The notes under the pieces are model-generated. The model ran no database searches. It was not told the origin of the DNA and saw nothing but the letters and a program-made list of their open reading frames with translations. Source: Ureibacillus aquaedulcis (GTDB lineage Bacteria; Bacillota; Bacilli; Bacillales_A; Planococcaceae). From it: 64,000 nt of DNA. The translations under genes were made by a program, and so were the position numbers. Shown piece by piece: positions 1 to 8,818 of the stretch. Each line of letters starts with the position of its first letter. Positions within the stretch are counted from its first letter, which is position 1. The stretch is taken from NCBI RefSeq assembly GCF_030418165.1, contig NZ_JAUHTQ010000002.1, positions 1 to 64,000 on the forward strand. The letters run 5' to 3'.

Positions 1-31
1 AAATTAATTGGGCCTTCGGGAATTAAAACAA

Positions 32-1126
32 TTATTGATGCTTATTTTGGAATTCGATCATGAACTCGGCAAGTGCTTTACATGTTTCGAATGGTACAGC
101 ATTATAAGTTGAAGCGCGGCAGCCGCCAACAGAACGGTGGCCATTTAATCCAACAAATCCTGCTTCTTTTGCTTCGGCTAGGAATTGCTTTTCAAGTTCT
201 TCATTTGCTACGCGGAAAGTAATGTTCATAAGAGAACGAGATTCAGGTGTAGCATGTCCTCTGTAGAAATCATTACTGTTATCAATCACATCATAGATAA
301 GCTTCGCCTTTTCTTCGTTGTTTTTCTCAACCGCTTCAAGACCGCCTTTTTCTTCTACCCATTTCAATACTTCACCTAGCATATAAATACCGAATGTTGG
401 AGGAGTGTTATATAGAGAATTCGAATCGGCATGTGTTGAATACTTTAACATTGTTGGAATGTTGGTATTCGCTTTTTCCAGCAGGTCTTTACGGATAATG
501 ACTACAGTCACTCCAGAAGGGCCAAGATTTTTTTGCGCTCCAGCATAGATGATGCCGAAGTTGCTTACATCTACTGGTTTGGAAAGAATGTCACTGGACA
601 TATCAGCGATTAGTGGAACCGCACCGGTTTGAGGGAACTCTTTCCACTGAGTACCGTAAATTGTATTGTTTGAAGTAATATGAACATATGCGTCTGTTTC
701 ACTGAATTGAATTTCTTCTAAAGCCGGAATATTACGATAAGAGTTTTCTTTTGTACTTGCTGCTTCTTGTACTTGTCCAAAAAGTTTTGCTTCTTTGATC
801 GCCTTTTCAGACCAAGATCCAGTCAAAATATAGCTGGCTGTTTGCTCTTTGCCGAGGAAATTCATTGGCACCATCGTAAATTGCAGACTTCCGCCGCCTT
901 GCAGGAAGAGAACTTCGTAGTTATCGGGAATTGAATATAGGGCTCTTAAACGAGCAATTGCATCATTATGTACCGCTTCATAATCTTTGCTGCGATGACT
1001 CATTTCCATAATTGACATGCCAGAATTATTGTAATTTACCATTTCTTCTTGTGCTTTTTGCAATACTTCGATAGGCAATGCAGATGGTCCAGCATTAAAA
1101 TTGTATGCACGTTTTGTTGTAATCAA
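32..1126 (-). CDS. serC: Phosphoserine aminotransferase SerC
   Basis: PLP-dependent class V aminotransferase that makes 3-phosphoserine from 3-phosphohydroxypyruvate and glutamate in cytosolic serine synthesis. The protein opens with YNFNAGPSALP and carries QGGGSLQF and AGAQKNLGPSG, whose lysine is the PLP Schiff-base residue. Its 364 aa is normal for SerC. I start it at the TTG at 1126, 8 nt after a GGAG; an in-frame GTG at 1135 sits too close to that ribosome site. It is a single gene read toward the left edge, with no serA in view. Confidence 0.96.
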   Translation of the reverse strand: MITTKRAYNFNAGPSALPIEVLQKAQEEMVNYNNSGMSIMEMSHRSKDYEAVHNDAIARLRALYSIPDNYEVLFLQGGGSLQFTMVPMNFLGKEQTASYILTGSWSEKAIKEAKLFGQVQEAASTKENSYRNIPALEEIQFSETDAYVHITSNNTIYGTQWKEFPQTGAVPLIADMSSDILSKPVDVSNFGIIYAGAQKNLGPSGVTVVIIRKDLLEKANTNIPTMLKYSTHADSNSLYNTPPTFGIYMLGEVLKWVEEKGGLEAVEKNNEEKAKLIYDVIDNSNDFYRGHATPESRSLMNITFRVANEELEKQFLAEAKEAGFVGLNGHRSVGGCRASTYNAVPFETCKALAEFMIEFQNKHQ

Positions 1127-1409
1127 ATAAAACACTCCCTGTAGAAAATTAATAAATTGATATATTGATTATATACCTTTTTTTAGAGAATGGATTTGAT
1201 TTTTAAAAAAATGATGAATTTTTGGACATTTTGAATTGCCAGGACAATATAATTAGAAGATTTTGTTTGGAACAATAGTAAGTCTAAATCCATTTTTACT
1301 TTCATTCCTCAAATTTTTGGCTTATTTCCCTAAATACTGTGCATTTGTCCCTGTCGAAATCAAGCTGCCGACATAAATTGTACTAAATAGAAAAAAGGAG
1401 GAGAAAGCT

Positions 1410-1514
1410 ATGTATTGCCATGGTGGCTATTCTAAAAACAACAACGAGTTTGTTTTGATTGTTGTACTATTCATTCTTTTAATTATCGTTGGTGCTTACT
1501 ACTTCAACAGCTAA
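1410..1514 (+). CDS. YjcZ-family small sporulation-type membrane peptide
   Basis: A 34-residue protein beginning MYCHGGYSKNNNEF and continuing into one hydrophobic segment, VLIVVLFILLIIVGAYYF. Glycine/tyrosine-rich head plus an LFILLIIVGA-type tail is the signature of the YjcZ family, tiny proteins common in Bacillus-type spore formers. The start follows AAGGAGGAG by 6 nt, and an intrinsic terminator stands 18 nt past the stop, so it is a complete monocistronic gene. The exact role is unknown; a sporulation link comes from family annotation, not from this sequence. Confidence 0.85.
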   Translation: MYCHGGYSKNNNEFVLIVVLFILLIIVGAYYFNS

Positions 1515-1532
1515 TTAATCTAAAATCAATAA

Positions 1533-1575
1533 AAAATGGATTTCGAAGCTTATATGCTTCGAAGTCCATTTTTTT
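1533..1575 (+). terminator. Intrinsic terminator of the YjcZ-type gene
   Basis: Near-perfect hairpin (AATGGA-T/G-TTCGAAGC with its complement, loop TTATAT) followed by seven T. Confidence 0.9.
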
Positions 1576-1739
1576 GTTTAGTACATAAGTAATTATCAAG
1601 TATGTATTTGGATAGTCTCGACCTTGGCACTAAGAGAAGGATGTCTAATTTAGAAAAGTTATTACCTATTACTCCTTGAAATTGGATTTTTTTCAATTAA
1701 AATAGAGGTGCAATCAATTATAATTAAAGGGGCACTTAA

Positions 1740-3887
1740 ATGGGTAATGAAACGGATAAGCGAATCGAAAACCTGGAGATTCAAGTTCGAGCGCTACGTT
1801 TAGAACTGGATGAACTAAAGGTTAAAACCAGTTTAAAAGAAACAGGTGTTCAAACCGATCAAATAGCAAAAAAGGAGGCTCGTGAAGAAGCAGATAACCA
1901 TCTGGTTAAATTAAACAGAGTAGCGTCAGTAAAAGCAAAAGAACCGATCACAAATAGTTCGACCGAACAATCTGACCGAGAAATTGAATCAGTACCTCCC
2001 CGGAAGAATAGAAGTTTTGAGGAGATCATTCTTTGGTTATTGCCTAAAATCTTTATGCTTATTCTGGTTCTTGGTGTACTCTGGGGACTTAAAGTAATTA
2101 GTGACTTTGGATTATTAACAAATGCACTAAAAATCGCATTAGCATATGCCTTGTCTCTTTGCTTAATCATGATAGGACTGTTCATGGATCTGAAAAGGCC
2201 GGAAACCTCACAGATTTTCACAATCGTACTTTACGGTGGGGCATTTATCATTGGAATATTGACAACTGCTGCAGGTGCTATACTGTATGAGGTATTAGGT
2301 TTATATTTTGCGCTTCTTTTGGCTCTTATTTTTATCGCTTATGGAATCACCATCTGTTACGTAAAGAAAAATGAAGTGCTTTCAATCTTCGTGATTTTCA
2401 CTTCATTATTATTGCCTTATCTATTAGAATACATGGATTTCAATGGAATAATCATTTTACTTTATGTCCTGCTTGTTTATGGGTCCATGCAGATTATATT
2501 TATTAAACATATCCAGTCGATCGCTATGTATATTTCATACGTCTTCTCAATCATTGCAGTTCAGGTCATTTGGAGTCTGAATGATGATAAATCAGCAATG
2601 TATGTATTGAGCTGCATCCTGCTAAACATTGTTTTACTGCTCGTTTGGTGGCATCTATACAAGCCATTCAGTAAATGGCGAACAATCCATGAAGGCTTAT
2701 TATTTAGCTTGAGTGGACTAACGGTACTTATCGTAAATATCATTGCGGATGATTCTTCGCTGCCGTTACTAGTATTGGCAGTCATTTATGGCATTTTGGC
2801 TCTATTTGCAAATAAACGCAGTGAGTCCAGGATTGTGGATATAGCCGGAACGCTCGCATTGTTAACAATTTTCAATATTGTCATGGTAATAAATGCGATT
2901 GATCATCTGGAAATGGTACTTTTGCCTTTAAGTGCATTCCTGGGATTGATGCTCGCACTAAAGCTAAATGCCAAACTGATGAAATATACTTATAGTCTAT
3001 TATTTACTTTTTTTGTGACGATTCATCTACTAGTTGATGAAATAAATCCTTTTTGGACTTTGGAACATTTAAATTACTTATTTGTTTTTATTTACCTGCT
3101 AGCATTATTCTTCTATTTAAAACAACAATCCAAGGTTGAACTATCGGATGATGGAAAAGCCAATGTGAATTTTTCCTTGGATATTTTCCCGATATTACTG
3201 GCTGTTTATTTCTTTAACTATGTATTAAAGTTTGATATTACTTATTTATCCAATGGCGATCATCCTTATTTTACAGCATTAGTGCTCGCGTTCATCATGC
3301 TGGTTTCCTTGTTTATCTCGGAAAAGTTGATCGGAAGAGGGCTTAGATATACTTTAATTATTGCATTCTTGCTAGTGTACATGAGCCTTATACCAACTCA
3401 TTTTGTTGAAGGCTTTGATATTTGGCTAAATCTTATTGTACGAGTAATCTACGCAATGATTTTCATTGCTATCATTGCAGATATTTATATGAAAGGATAC
3501 TTATACAGGACCTGGATTTCAAAATTGAAAATTGATGTAGATGGACTTTTGACAGTAGGAATTCTGGGGGCAATGCTGCTTGGATATTCAATCCTTAGTC
3601 AAATCTTATATGAAGGGCTAATGAGTCATCTCATTATTGTTACAGGTAAAACACTTTTACTGTTCCTAACAGCAAGTCTATCTCTTTGGATGAGTACAAC
3701 AGGACAATCAAAAAAAGTCAAGGTTATGGGGTATTGTGTACTAGCGATTGCTATTATTAAACTGGTATTCTTCGATCTCGCTTCCTTAAATTTGATTATA
3801 CGAGCTATTTTATTTATGGTCATTGGAGGCATCGGATTATTCCTGTCAAACCGGCTTCTTTCCAATAACAATAAAACCAAGCAATAA
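1740..3887 (+). CDS. DUF2339 polytopic membrane protein
   Basis: A 715-aa membrane protein of the DUF2339 type. Residues 1-35 form a short heptad-like coiled coil (IENLEIQVRALRLELDELK), residues 36-90 are a charged linker, and the remainder is an almost continuous run of roughly 18 hydrophobic segments ending in a lysine/asparagine-rich tail. The start follows AAAGGGG by 7 nt. The family is widespread but has no established function; the design suggests a cytoplasmic coiled-coil sensor or multimeriser on a large membrane core (inference). It stands alone, without a clear terminator before the next gene. Confidence 0.8.
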   Translation: MGNETDKRIENLEIQVRALRLELDELKVKTSLKETGVQTDQIAKKEAREEADNHLVKLNRVASVKAKEPITNSSTEQSDREIESVPPRKNRSFEEIILWLLPKIFMLILVLGVLWGLKVISDFGLLTNALKIALAYALSLCLIMIGLFMDLKRPETSQIFTIVLYGGAFIIGILTTAAGAILYEVLGLYFALLLALIFIAYGITICYVKKNEVLSIFVIFTSLLLPYLLEYMDFNGIIILLYVLLVYGSMQIIFIKHIQSIAMYISYVFSIIAVQVIWSLNDDKSAMYVLSCILLNIVLLLVWWHLYKPFSKWRTIHEGLLFSLSGLTVLIVNIIADDSSLPLLVLAVIYGILALFANKRSESRIVDIAGTLALLTIFNIVMVINAIDHLEMVLLPLSAFLGLMLALKLNAKLMKYTYSLLFTFFVTIHLLVDEINPFWTLEHLNYLFVFIYLLALFFYLKQQSKVELSDDGKANVNFSLDIFPILLAVYFFNYVLKFDITYLSNGDHPYFTALVLAFIMLVSLFISEKLIGRGLRYTLIIAFLLVYMSLIPTHFVEGFDIWLNLIVRVIYAMIFIAIIADIYMKGYLYRTWISKLKIDVDGLLTVGILGAMLLGYSILSQILYEGLMSHLIIVTGKTLLLFLTASLSLWMSTTGQSKKVKVMGYCVLAIAIIKLVFFDLASLNLIIRAILFMVIGGIGLFLSNRLLSNNNKTKQ

Positions 3888-3957
3888 GAAAATTCGCACA
3901 ATGAATGTTTATTCCTATATAATTTAACTATTATCTAATTTAAAGGAGATATTGCAT

Positions 3958-4740
3958 ATGGATTTAGGGTTAAAGAACAAAGTTGCTGTCATTACAGGGG
4001 CAAGCAAAGGAATCGGCTTATATACAGCTTTACAGCTAGTAAAAGAGGGAGCAAAAGTAGCAATTGCCGCTAGACAAGAGGGTGCTTTGAAAGAAGCAAA
4101 AACATTTATTCAAGAACAAACTGGGGAAGAGGTTCTAACTGTTTCCGCAGATGTATCCATCGAGACAGAGTGTAAGAGATTAATTGAAGAAGTCGTCGCT
4201 CATTATGGCAAAATAAACATTGTCATTAACAATGCCGGTACTTCATCTGCTAATTCGTTTGAAGATGTGGACACGGATTTATGGCACGCTGACTTAAATT
4301 TAAAATTATTTGGAGCGATTCATTGTTCAAAATATGCCCTGCCATATTTAAAGGAACAAAATGGCGGCTCGATCATTAATCTAACGGCTGTTCTAGCTAA
4401 AACCCCACCTGCACAAAGTTTGCCTACTACCGTTAGTCGTTCTGCCGGTCTCGCCTTGACTAAAGCGATGAGCAAGGATTTAGGGAAATATAATATTCGA
4501 GTGAATTCGGTTTGTATCGGTTTAATTCGAAGCCGGCAAATTGAGGGTAAATGGCAAAATGAAATGCCGGAAGCTACTTGGGAAGAATATTCAAGAGAAG
4601 TAGGCAAAACAATTCCGCTTGGTCGCATTGGCAACACGGAAGAAGCAGCAAATGTTATAACATTCCTGGCTTCTGATGCAGCTTCCTATGTTTCCGGCAC
4701 AGCCATTAATATAGATGGTGGTTCAGGTGCAGCTTTATAA
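3958..4740 (+). CDS. SDR-family protein with a degenerate catalytic site
   Basis: A 260-aa Rossmann-fold short-chain dehydrogenase/reductase. The cofactor motif TGASKGIG, NNAG and the C-terminal NIDGGSGA are intact. The usual Ser and YxxxK catalytic residues are not: the segment aligned to YxxxK reads TTVSR, and the strand before it reads INLTAV rather than INxSS. A divergent SDR subfamily shares this pattern, so it is probably not decay, but ordinary reductase chemistry is doubtful. Start at the ATG at 3958, 9 nt after AAGGAG; the upstream TTG at 3952 is too close. Transcribed alone with its own terminator. Confidence 0.85.
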   Translation: MDLGLKNKVAVITGASKGIGLYTALQLVKEGAKVAIAARQEGALKEAKTFIQEQTGEEVLTVSADVSIETECKRLIEEVVAHYGKINIVINNAGTSSANSFEDVDTDLWHADLNLKLFGAIHCSKYALPYLKEQNGGSIINLTAVLAKTPPAQSLPTTVSRSAGLALTKAMSKDLGKYNIRVNSVCIGLIRSRQIEGKWQNEMPEATWEEYSREVGKTIPLGRIGNTEEAANVITFLASDAASYVSGTAINIDGGSGAAL

Positions 4741-4753
4741 TAGAAAAATTAAT

Positions 4754-4784
4754 AATCCTGTTTGTGCTCAAGCAGGATTTTTTC
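4754..4784 (+). terminator. Intrinsic terminator after the SDR gene
   Basis: AATCCTG...CAGGATT stem with a T run directly after it. Confidence 0.8.
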
Positions 4785-4995
4785 ATTTTGTTAGTAGAAG
4801 CTACATACTTAATTTAAAACAATGAACAACTAAATATTGTCTTAATAGTGTTATGATAGTTGTAATGGAAATCTAATATGAAACTTTTTTACTTGTAATT
4901 CGTATGTTTTTAATAAGTATAATTTGTATATGATGAGTGTTGAATGTATTTATTTGCCTATCAAGGAATTTCTATAAATGGAACGGAGGATTTTA

Positions 4996-6144
4996 ATGTC
5001 AGAAACAAAAAACCCCTTATTTGATGATCTGGATTCAAAAATAAATGTAGATGGAAATGCACTTTCCGAAATACCGCAGCAACAGCTTGTTAGCCAGGAA
5101 GAATTATCTCAGATAAAAAAACGTCAGCTTGCTCTAAAGGAAGAGCCACAGGTACAAGCGCTTGCTGAAAAAATAGACGCAAAAAATCAAATTGCTGTTC
5201 TGGAATTCGGTAAAGAAACTGCAACAGCAATCTCGAAGTTTTCGGATAAAATGTTGGCTTCCATCAAAACAAGCAAGCTTGAAAGATCAAGTGAGCTCAT
5301 TAATAACTTAAATAAAATAATGGACCGCTTTGACCCACAGGATTTCAAGGAAGAGAAAAAAGGCGGATTACTAAAGCGCTTATTCAATAAAGGTAAAGAG
5401 CAGTTAGAAAGAATCTTGTCGAAATACGACACAATGAATAAAGAGATCGATGTCATTTACAATGAAATACAAAAGTATGAGCTTGAGATGAAACGGAATA
5501 CAATCGAGCTCGAGCAAATGTATGACCAAAACTTGAGCTATTTTCAAAGTTTGAGTGAGCATGTTGCTGCCATCGAAGTAAAATTGCAGCAGCTGCACCC
5601 ACAAATCCCTGTCTTGGAGCAAAGAGCAAATGAGGGAGATCAAGAAGCCATTATGGAACTTGAGACACTTAGAAGAAATATGGAGTTATTGGAGCAACGT
5701 AGGTACGATCTAGAAATGGCTCAACAAGTTTCCTTCCAGGCAGCGCCTCAAATTCGAATGATTCAACAAGGGAACAATCATCTTATCGGTAAAATTAATT
5801 CTGCATTTGTGACGACCATTCCTATATTTAAGCAAGGGTTAATTCATGCGGTTACAATCCAGCGCCAAAAACTAGTGGCAGATTCCATGAATGAGCTTGA
5901 TAAACGCACAAATGAAATGTTGATTCGAAATGCCGAAAATATTCGCCAAAACAGCATCGATATTGCTCGTTCAGCTGGAAATCCAAGCATCAAGATTGAA
6001 ACAATCGAAACAACTTGGCAGACAATTATGTCAGGAATTGAAGAAACAAAACAAATTCAAGCTGAAACAGTTCGTAACCGTGAAGAAGGAAGAAAACGAA
6101 TCGAACAATTACAACTGGAATATGAAAAATTAAAACGTATGTAA
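4996..6144 (+). CDS. TelA/YaaN-family (toxic anion resistance) protein
   Basis: A 382-aa soluble, strongly helical protein of the TelA family (PF05816), named for tellurite resistance and typified by B. subtilis YaaN and YceH. Diagnostic segments include GGLLKRLFNKGKEQLERIL, ISKFSDKML and IKIETIETTWQTI, with a C-terminal charged coiled coil. The biochemical role of the family is unsettled; links to envelope or metal-anion stress come from relatives. Start chosen at the ATG at 4996, 6 nt after CGGAGGA; the ATG at 4978 lies before that site. It is monocistronic, without the TerD/YceG partners seen in some Bacillus loci. Confidence 0.9.
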   Translation: MSETKNPLFDDLDSKINVDGNALSEIPQQQLVSQEELSQIKKRQLALKEEPQVQALAEKIDAKNQIAVLEFGKETATAISKFSDKMLASIKTSKLERSSELINNLNKIMDRFDPQDFKEEKKGGLLKRLFNKGKEQLERILSKYDTMNKEIDVIYNEIQKYELEMKRNTIELEQMYDQNLSYFQSLSEHVAAIEVKLQQLHPQIPVLEQRANEGDQEAIMELETLRRNMELLEQRRYDLEMAQQVSFQAAPQIRMIQQGNNHLIGKINSAFVTTIPIFKQGLIHAVTIQRQKLVADSMNELDKRTNEMLIRNAENIRQNSIDIARSAGNPSIKIETIETTWQTIMSGIEETKQIQAETVRNREEGRKRIEQLQLEYEKLKRM

Positions 6145-6148
6145 ATTA

Positions 6149-6193
6149 AAATAGATTACCATTCACATGGAAGTGAAGGTAATCTATTTTTTT
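6149..6193 (+). terminator. Strong intrinsic terminator after the TelA-family gene
   Basis: Stem of about 17 bp (AAATAGATTACC plus TTCAC pairing with GTGAA and GGTAATCTATTT) closed by seven T. Confidence 0.95.
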
Positions 6194-6226
6194 ATGGGAA
6201 GAAGAAATCTTTGGCTTTTCTAGATA

Positions 6227-6559
6227 CTAGAAATTAAAAAATCCTCTTCTTCTACGAACTGGAGCACCCATATTACCTACAGTTCCTGCATTATATGGCG
6301 GGAAAAACTCTTGCGTTTCAGTGAATTCATTCACAACAGATTCTGTACGTGGGAAGAAATGCTGATGATGAGTATTGTGTCTGTTGACAGTTGTCGTATG
6401 AACTGGATGGCAATGTGGTACTACTGTGTTGAAAATGTTCGTTTTCACAATATGCTGTGTTGGAGATATCCGTGCAGGCGCTACTTGTGTTGGAAAAACA
6501 TTTGGCGGACAACAAATGGGATTGTTACAACGCCCTCCGCAGTGATGACGACGGTTCAT
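6227..6559 (-). CDS. cotD: CotD-family inner spore coat protein
   Basis: A 110-aa His/Cys/Pro-rich protein. The core IFNTVVPHCHPVHTTTVNRH and HHQHFFP matches the CotD coat family, in which repeated His and Tyr/Phe residues support coat cross-linking. The N-terminus, HHCGGRCNNPICCPP, adds four cysteines, and the C-terminus ends RRRRGFFNF. It would be made late in the mother cell and deposited on the forespore (family knowledge). The start follows AGAGGAGGG by 6 nt. It is encoded opposite its neighbours as a single gene. Confidence 0.88.
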   Translation of the reverse strand: MNRRHHCGGRCNNPICCPPNVFPTQVAPARISPTQHIVKTNIFNTVVPHCHPVHTTTVNRHNTHHQHFFPRTESVVNEFTETQEFFPPYNAGTVGNMGAPVRRRRGFFNF

Positions 6560-6713
6560 GTTTACCCTCCTCTTTTTTTAATAGTTTGTGCATTACTAAT
6601 CTATTCAAAAGAGGGTACCTCAACTAGATAAATACCTATTACTGAATAAAGTTAATAATTAGATTTATCACATACAGTAGGCAAGTCATTGCAATGCTTA
6701 CTTTATGTGCAAG

Positions 6714-6741
6714 AACCTAAATCGACAAAATACATACAATA
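6714..6741 (+). promoter_or_regulatory. Possible sigma-K (or sigma-E) promoter for the cupin gene
   Basis: CATACAATA at 6733-6741 fits the sigma-K -10 pattern CATAnnnTA, and its first eight bases also fit a sigma-E -10. An AACC at 6714-6717 could be the sigma-K -35, though the 15-bp spacer is short. About 110 bp separate it from the cupin start. Confidence 0.4.
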
Positions 6742-6853
6742 GATGGGATGAAGGCGGGCTAAAGTCATGTAACAAGGTTTGTGAGAGGTAGGAAATTCCT
6801 AAAGTTTCTACGGTTAGCGATTTTTCAACAATGTAATAAAGGAGACGGCATAG

Positions 6854-7480
6854 ATGAGTTCATCCATTGATTTTTCTTCACCATCCATTCAATTTTTCTT
6901 TGATGTAAACAAAAGTCAGCTATTTAAAAAAGATCCACAAAATTTTATAAATGTTTTGGGAGCCAATGAATTAAATTCTTTGAAAGGCACTTCGATGCTG
7001 GATACATTTTTAAGTAAGGGCAATATTGTCGAGCCCCATTACCACCAAAATGCAGCTGAACTCGTTTACTGTATTTCGGGGTGCGCGATTGTTTCAATCT
7101 TCAACCCTTATATGAAACAATTAATGCAGTTCACCATAACTCCCGGTCAAGTAACAAACGTGCCTCAAGGTTGGTGGCATTACATTGAAGCACAAGTTGA
7201 CAATACTCATTTTTTAGCAATTTTTGATGCCAATATACCTGAGGTAATACTGGGTTCAGATATCTTAAAGTTTACTCCACCAAGCATAATGTCAAAAACG
7301 TACTGTATCGATGAACAGCATTGGAAGCAAAGCGTTGCACCGGTAAAGCCAGGTACATTTATCGGTCCTTATAATGATTGTCATCCAAATTATCACTATC
7401 AGCAACCATATCCTCCATACGCTCCCCATTATGCTATACCTGTAAATTATCAACCAAAGAATCACCCATTTTATTCCTAG
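6854..7480 (+). CDS. Cupin-domain protein, probable spore component
   Basis: A 208-aa protein with one cupin domain. Motif 1 is PHYHQNAAELVYCISG (two His and a Glu as metal ligands) and motif 2 is the stretch around PQGWWHYIEA. The last 40 residues are rich in Tyr, Pro and His, as in coat proteins such as oxalate decarboxylase OxdD, but only one cupin fold is present, so decarboxylase activity is not claimed. The start follows AAAGGAGACG by 6 nt. It is divergent from the cotD gene, and the gap holds a sigma-K-like -10, supporting sporulation expression (inference). It has its own terminator. Confidence 0.75.
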   Translation: MSSSIDFSSPSIQFFFDVNKSQLFKKDPQNFINVLGANELNSLKGTSMLDTFLSKGNIVEPHYHQNAAELVYCISGCAIVSIFNPYMKQLMQFTITPGQVTNVPQGWWHYIEAQVDNTHFLAIFDANIPEVILGSDILKFTPPSIMSKTYCIDEQHWKQSVAPVKPGTFIGPYNDCHPNYHYQQPYPPYAPHYAIPVNYQPKNHPFYS

Positions 7481-7484
7481 GCAT

Positions 7485-7512
7485 GAAGACATGGGGGGCC
7501 ATGTCTTTTTTC
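7485..7512 (+). terminator. Intrinsic terminator after the cupin gene
   Basis: Perfect 8-bp stem AGACATGG/CCATGTCT with a GGGG loop and a run of T. Confidence 0.9.
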
Positions 7513-7688
7513 AGTATGAGTAACGGATAAGGATATACGGTTCTAAATTTAATCGAAAAAAGAAAGTTTAGGTCAGAGCCCGATACAGCTTTACACTCAT
7601 ATTATATTTGATAATTCCTATAAACTTACTTATAATTGATATTACATGATAGATCGGTAAAAAAATCAATATAAGGATTGTGAATCAA

Positions 7689-8615
7689 ATGGCAAATTTA
7701 TTGGAAAGCACGAAAAGCTATTTAGAAAATGTGAAACAGCAACCACCCATACATACGATGACCCCGGATGAAGTACGAAGGTTGCGTGCCAATGCCCCGA
7801 AAATTCAAGTATCTAATCAAATTAAATTGAAGAAAACGGAAGATAGAGTCATCACTGTACGTGATGGAGAACAAATACCGATTCGTATCTATACACCGTA
7901 TGGCAATGGACCATTCCCAATTATTATTTATTATCATGGAGGAGGATGGGTATTAAACGATATTGGGACATGCGATGCATCCTGCCAGATTCTTGCAGCC
8001 GAGACCGAATCAATTGTCATTTCGGTTGGTTACCGATTAGCGCCGGAATATCAATTTCCTACACCGTTATATGACGCATATGATGCATTTCTGTGGACAA
8101 TGGAAAATTTGCAAGAGCTGAATGGGCTCCTAAACGAAGTGACAGTTATGGGTGATAGTGCAGGAGGGAATCTTGCAGCCGTAGTGACAATATTGAATAA
8201 TGAGTGTCAAGGTCCAGCTATTAAATCTCAAGTGCTGCTATACCCTGTAACGGATTTATCGTTTGCTGCAGATTCCTATCGTAAGTTCGCGGAAGGTTTT
8301 GGTTTACAGAGCAAAGACATGGAATGGTTTGCCCATTACTATTTACAAGATAAGGAGCTGCGAAACCATCCTTATGTAGCTCCATTACAATCAAGAAATT
8401 TAAAACAATTGCCCAAAGCTTGTATAATCGTAGCAGAAAATGATGTGTTGAAGGATGAAGGAATCGCCTATGCACATAAACTCGAACGCTTTGGCAATCA
8501 AGTTGAATTACACATTGCAAGTGGCTTGGTTCACAGCTTCTTCACAAAAAACAATTTTTTTGGTCAAGAAATTGATGAGTCTGTTAAGACCATTGGAGCA
8601 TTCTTGGAACAATAA
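7689..8615 (+). CDS. Alpha/beta hydrolase, hormone-sensitive-lipase-type esterase
   Basis: A 308-aa serine carboxylesterase. YYHGGGW forms the oxyanion hole, GDSAGG holds the nucleophile, and AENDVLKDEG and SGLVHSF supply the Asp and His of the triad. The HGGGW/GDSAG pair places it in the HSL (bacterial family IV) group, which hydrolyses short acyl esters; the natural substrate is unknown. There is no signal peptide. I use the ATG at 7689; a GTG at 7680 is only 2 nt from the AAGGA and so unlikely. It is monocistronic and followed by a terminator. Confidence 0.9.
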   Translation: MANLLESTKSYLENVKQQPPIHTMTPDEVRRLRANAPKIQVSNQIKLKKTEDRVITVRDGEQIPIRIYTPYGNGPFPIIIYYHGGGWVLNDIGTCDASCQILAAETESIVISVGYRLAPEYQFPTPLYDAYDAFLWTMENLQELNGLLNEVTVMGDSAGGNLAAVVTILNNECQGPAIKSQVLLYPVTDLSFAADSYRKFAEGFGLQSKDMEWFAHYYLQDKELRNHPYVAPLQSRNLKQLPKACIIVAENDVLKDEGIAYAHKLERFGNQVELHIASGLVHSFFTKNNFFGQEIDESVKTIGAFLEQ

Positions 8616-8627
8616 TCACGTAAAAGA

Positions 8628-8664
8628 AAGAGAAGCAGGGTTAATTTTGCTTCTCTTTTTTATT
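8628..8664 (+). terminator. Intrinsic terminator after the esterase gene
   Basis: Stem AGAGAAGCA/TGCTTCTCT followed by a T-rich run. Confidence 0.85.
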
Positions 8665-8732
8665 TATGAGGAAAAATAATGAATGCTCCATGCTTGTGAT
8701 GATAAGAATGATATTCACAAGTCTACTTCATA

Positions 8733-8783
8733 TTGACAACTATATCGGTTGCTGATATATTCCATATATCAACAGCCGATATA
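8733..8783 (+). promoter_or_regulatory. Sigma-A promoter overlapped by a PadR operator
   Basis: TTGACA (8733-8738), a 17-bp spacer and TATATT (8756-8761) form a near-consensus promoter. It is overlapped by a 43-bp inverted repeat: arms 8741-8760 and 8764-8783 match at 18 of 20 positions around a 3-bp centre. The left arm lies between the two hexamers and into the -10, so a bound protein would block polymerase. The gene 35 bp downstream encodes a PadR repressor, so autoregulation is the natural reading. Confidence 0.85.
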
Positions 8784-8818
8784 TCGTTCGACAATATAGA
8801 TGAAAGGACAAGAATGAT

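Noticed and set aside
1859-2221. Minus-strand open frame inside the DUF2339 gene
   Set aside because: Lies wholly antisense to a membrane protein with convincing start and composition; no ribosome site.
6311-6631. Plus-strand open frame opposite the cotD gene
   Set aside because: Antisense to a clear CotD protein; its translation is Cys/Trp-rich by reading His/Pro codons backwards, and it has no ribosome site.
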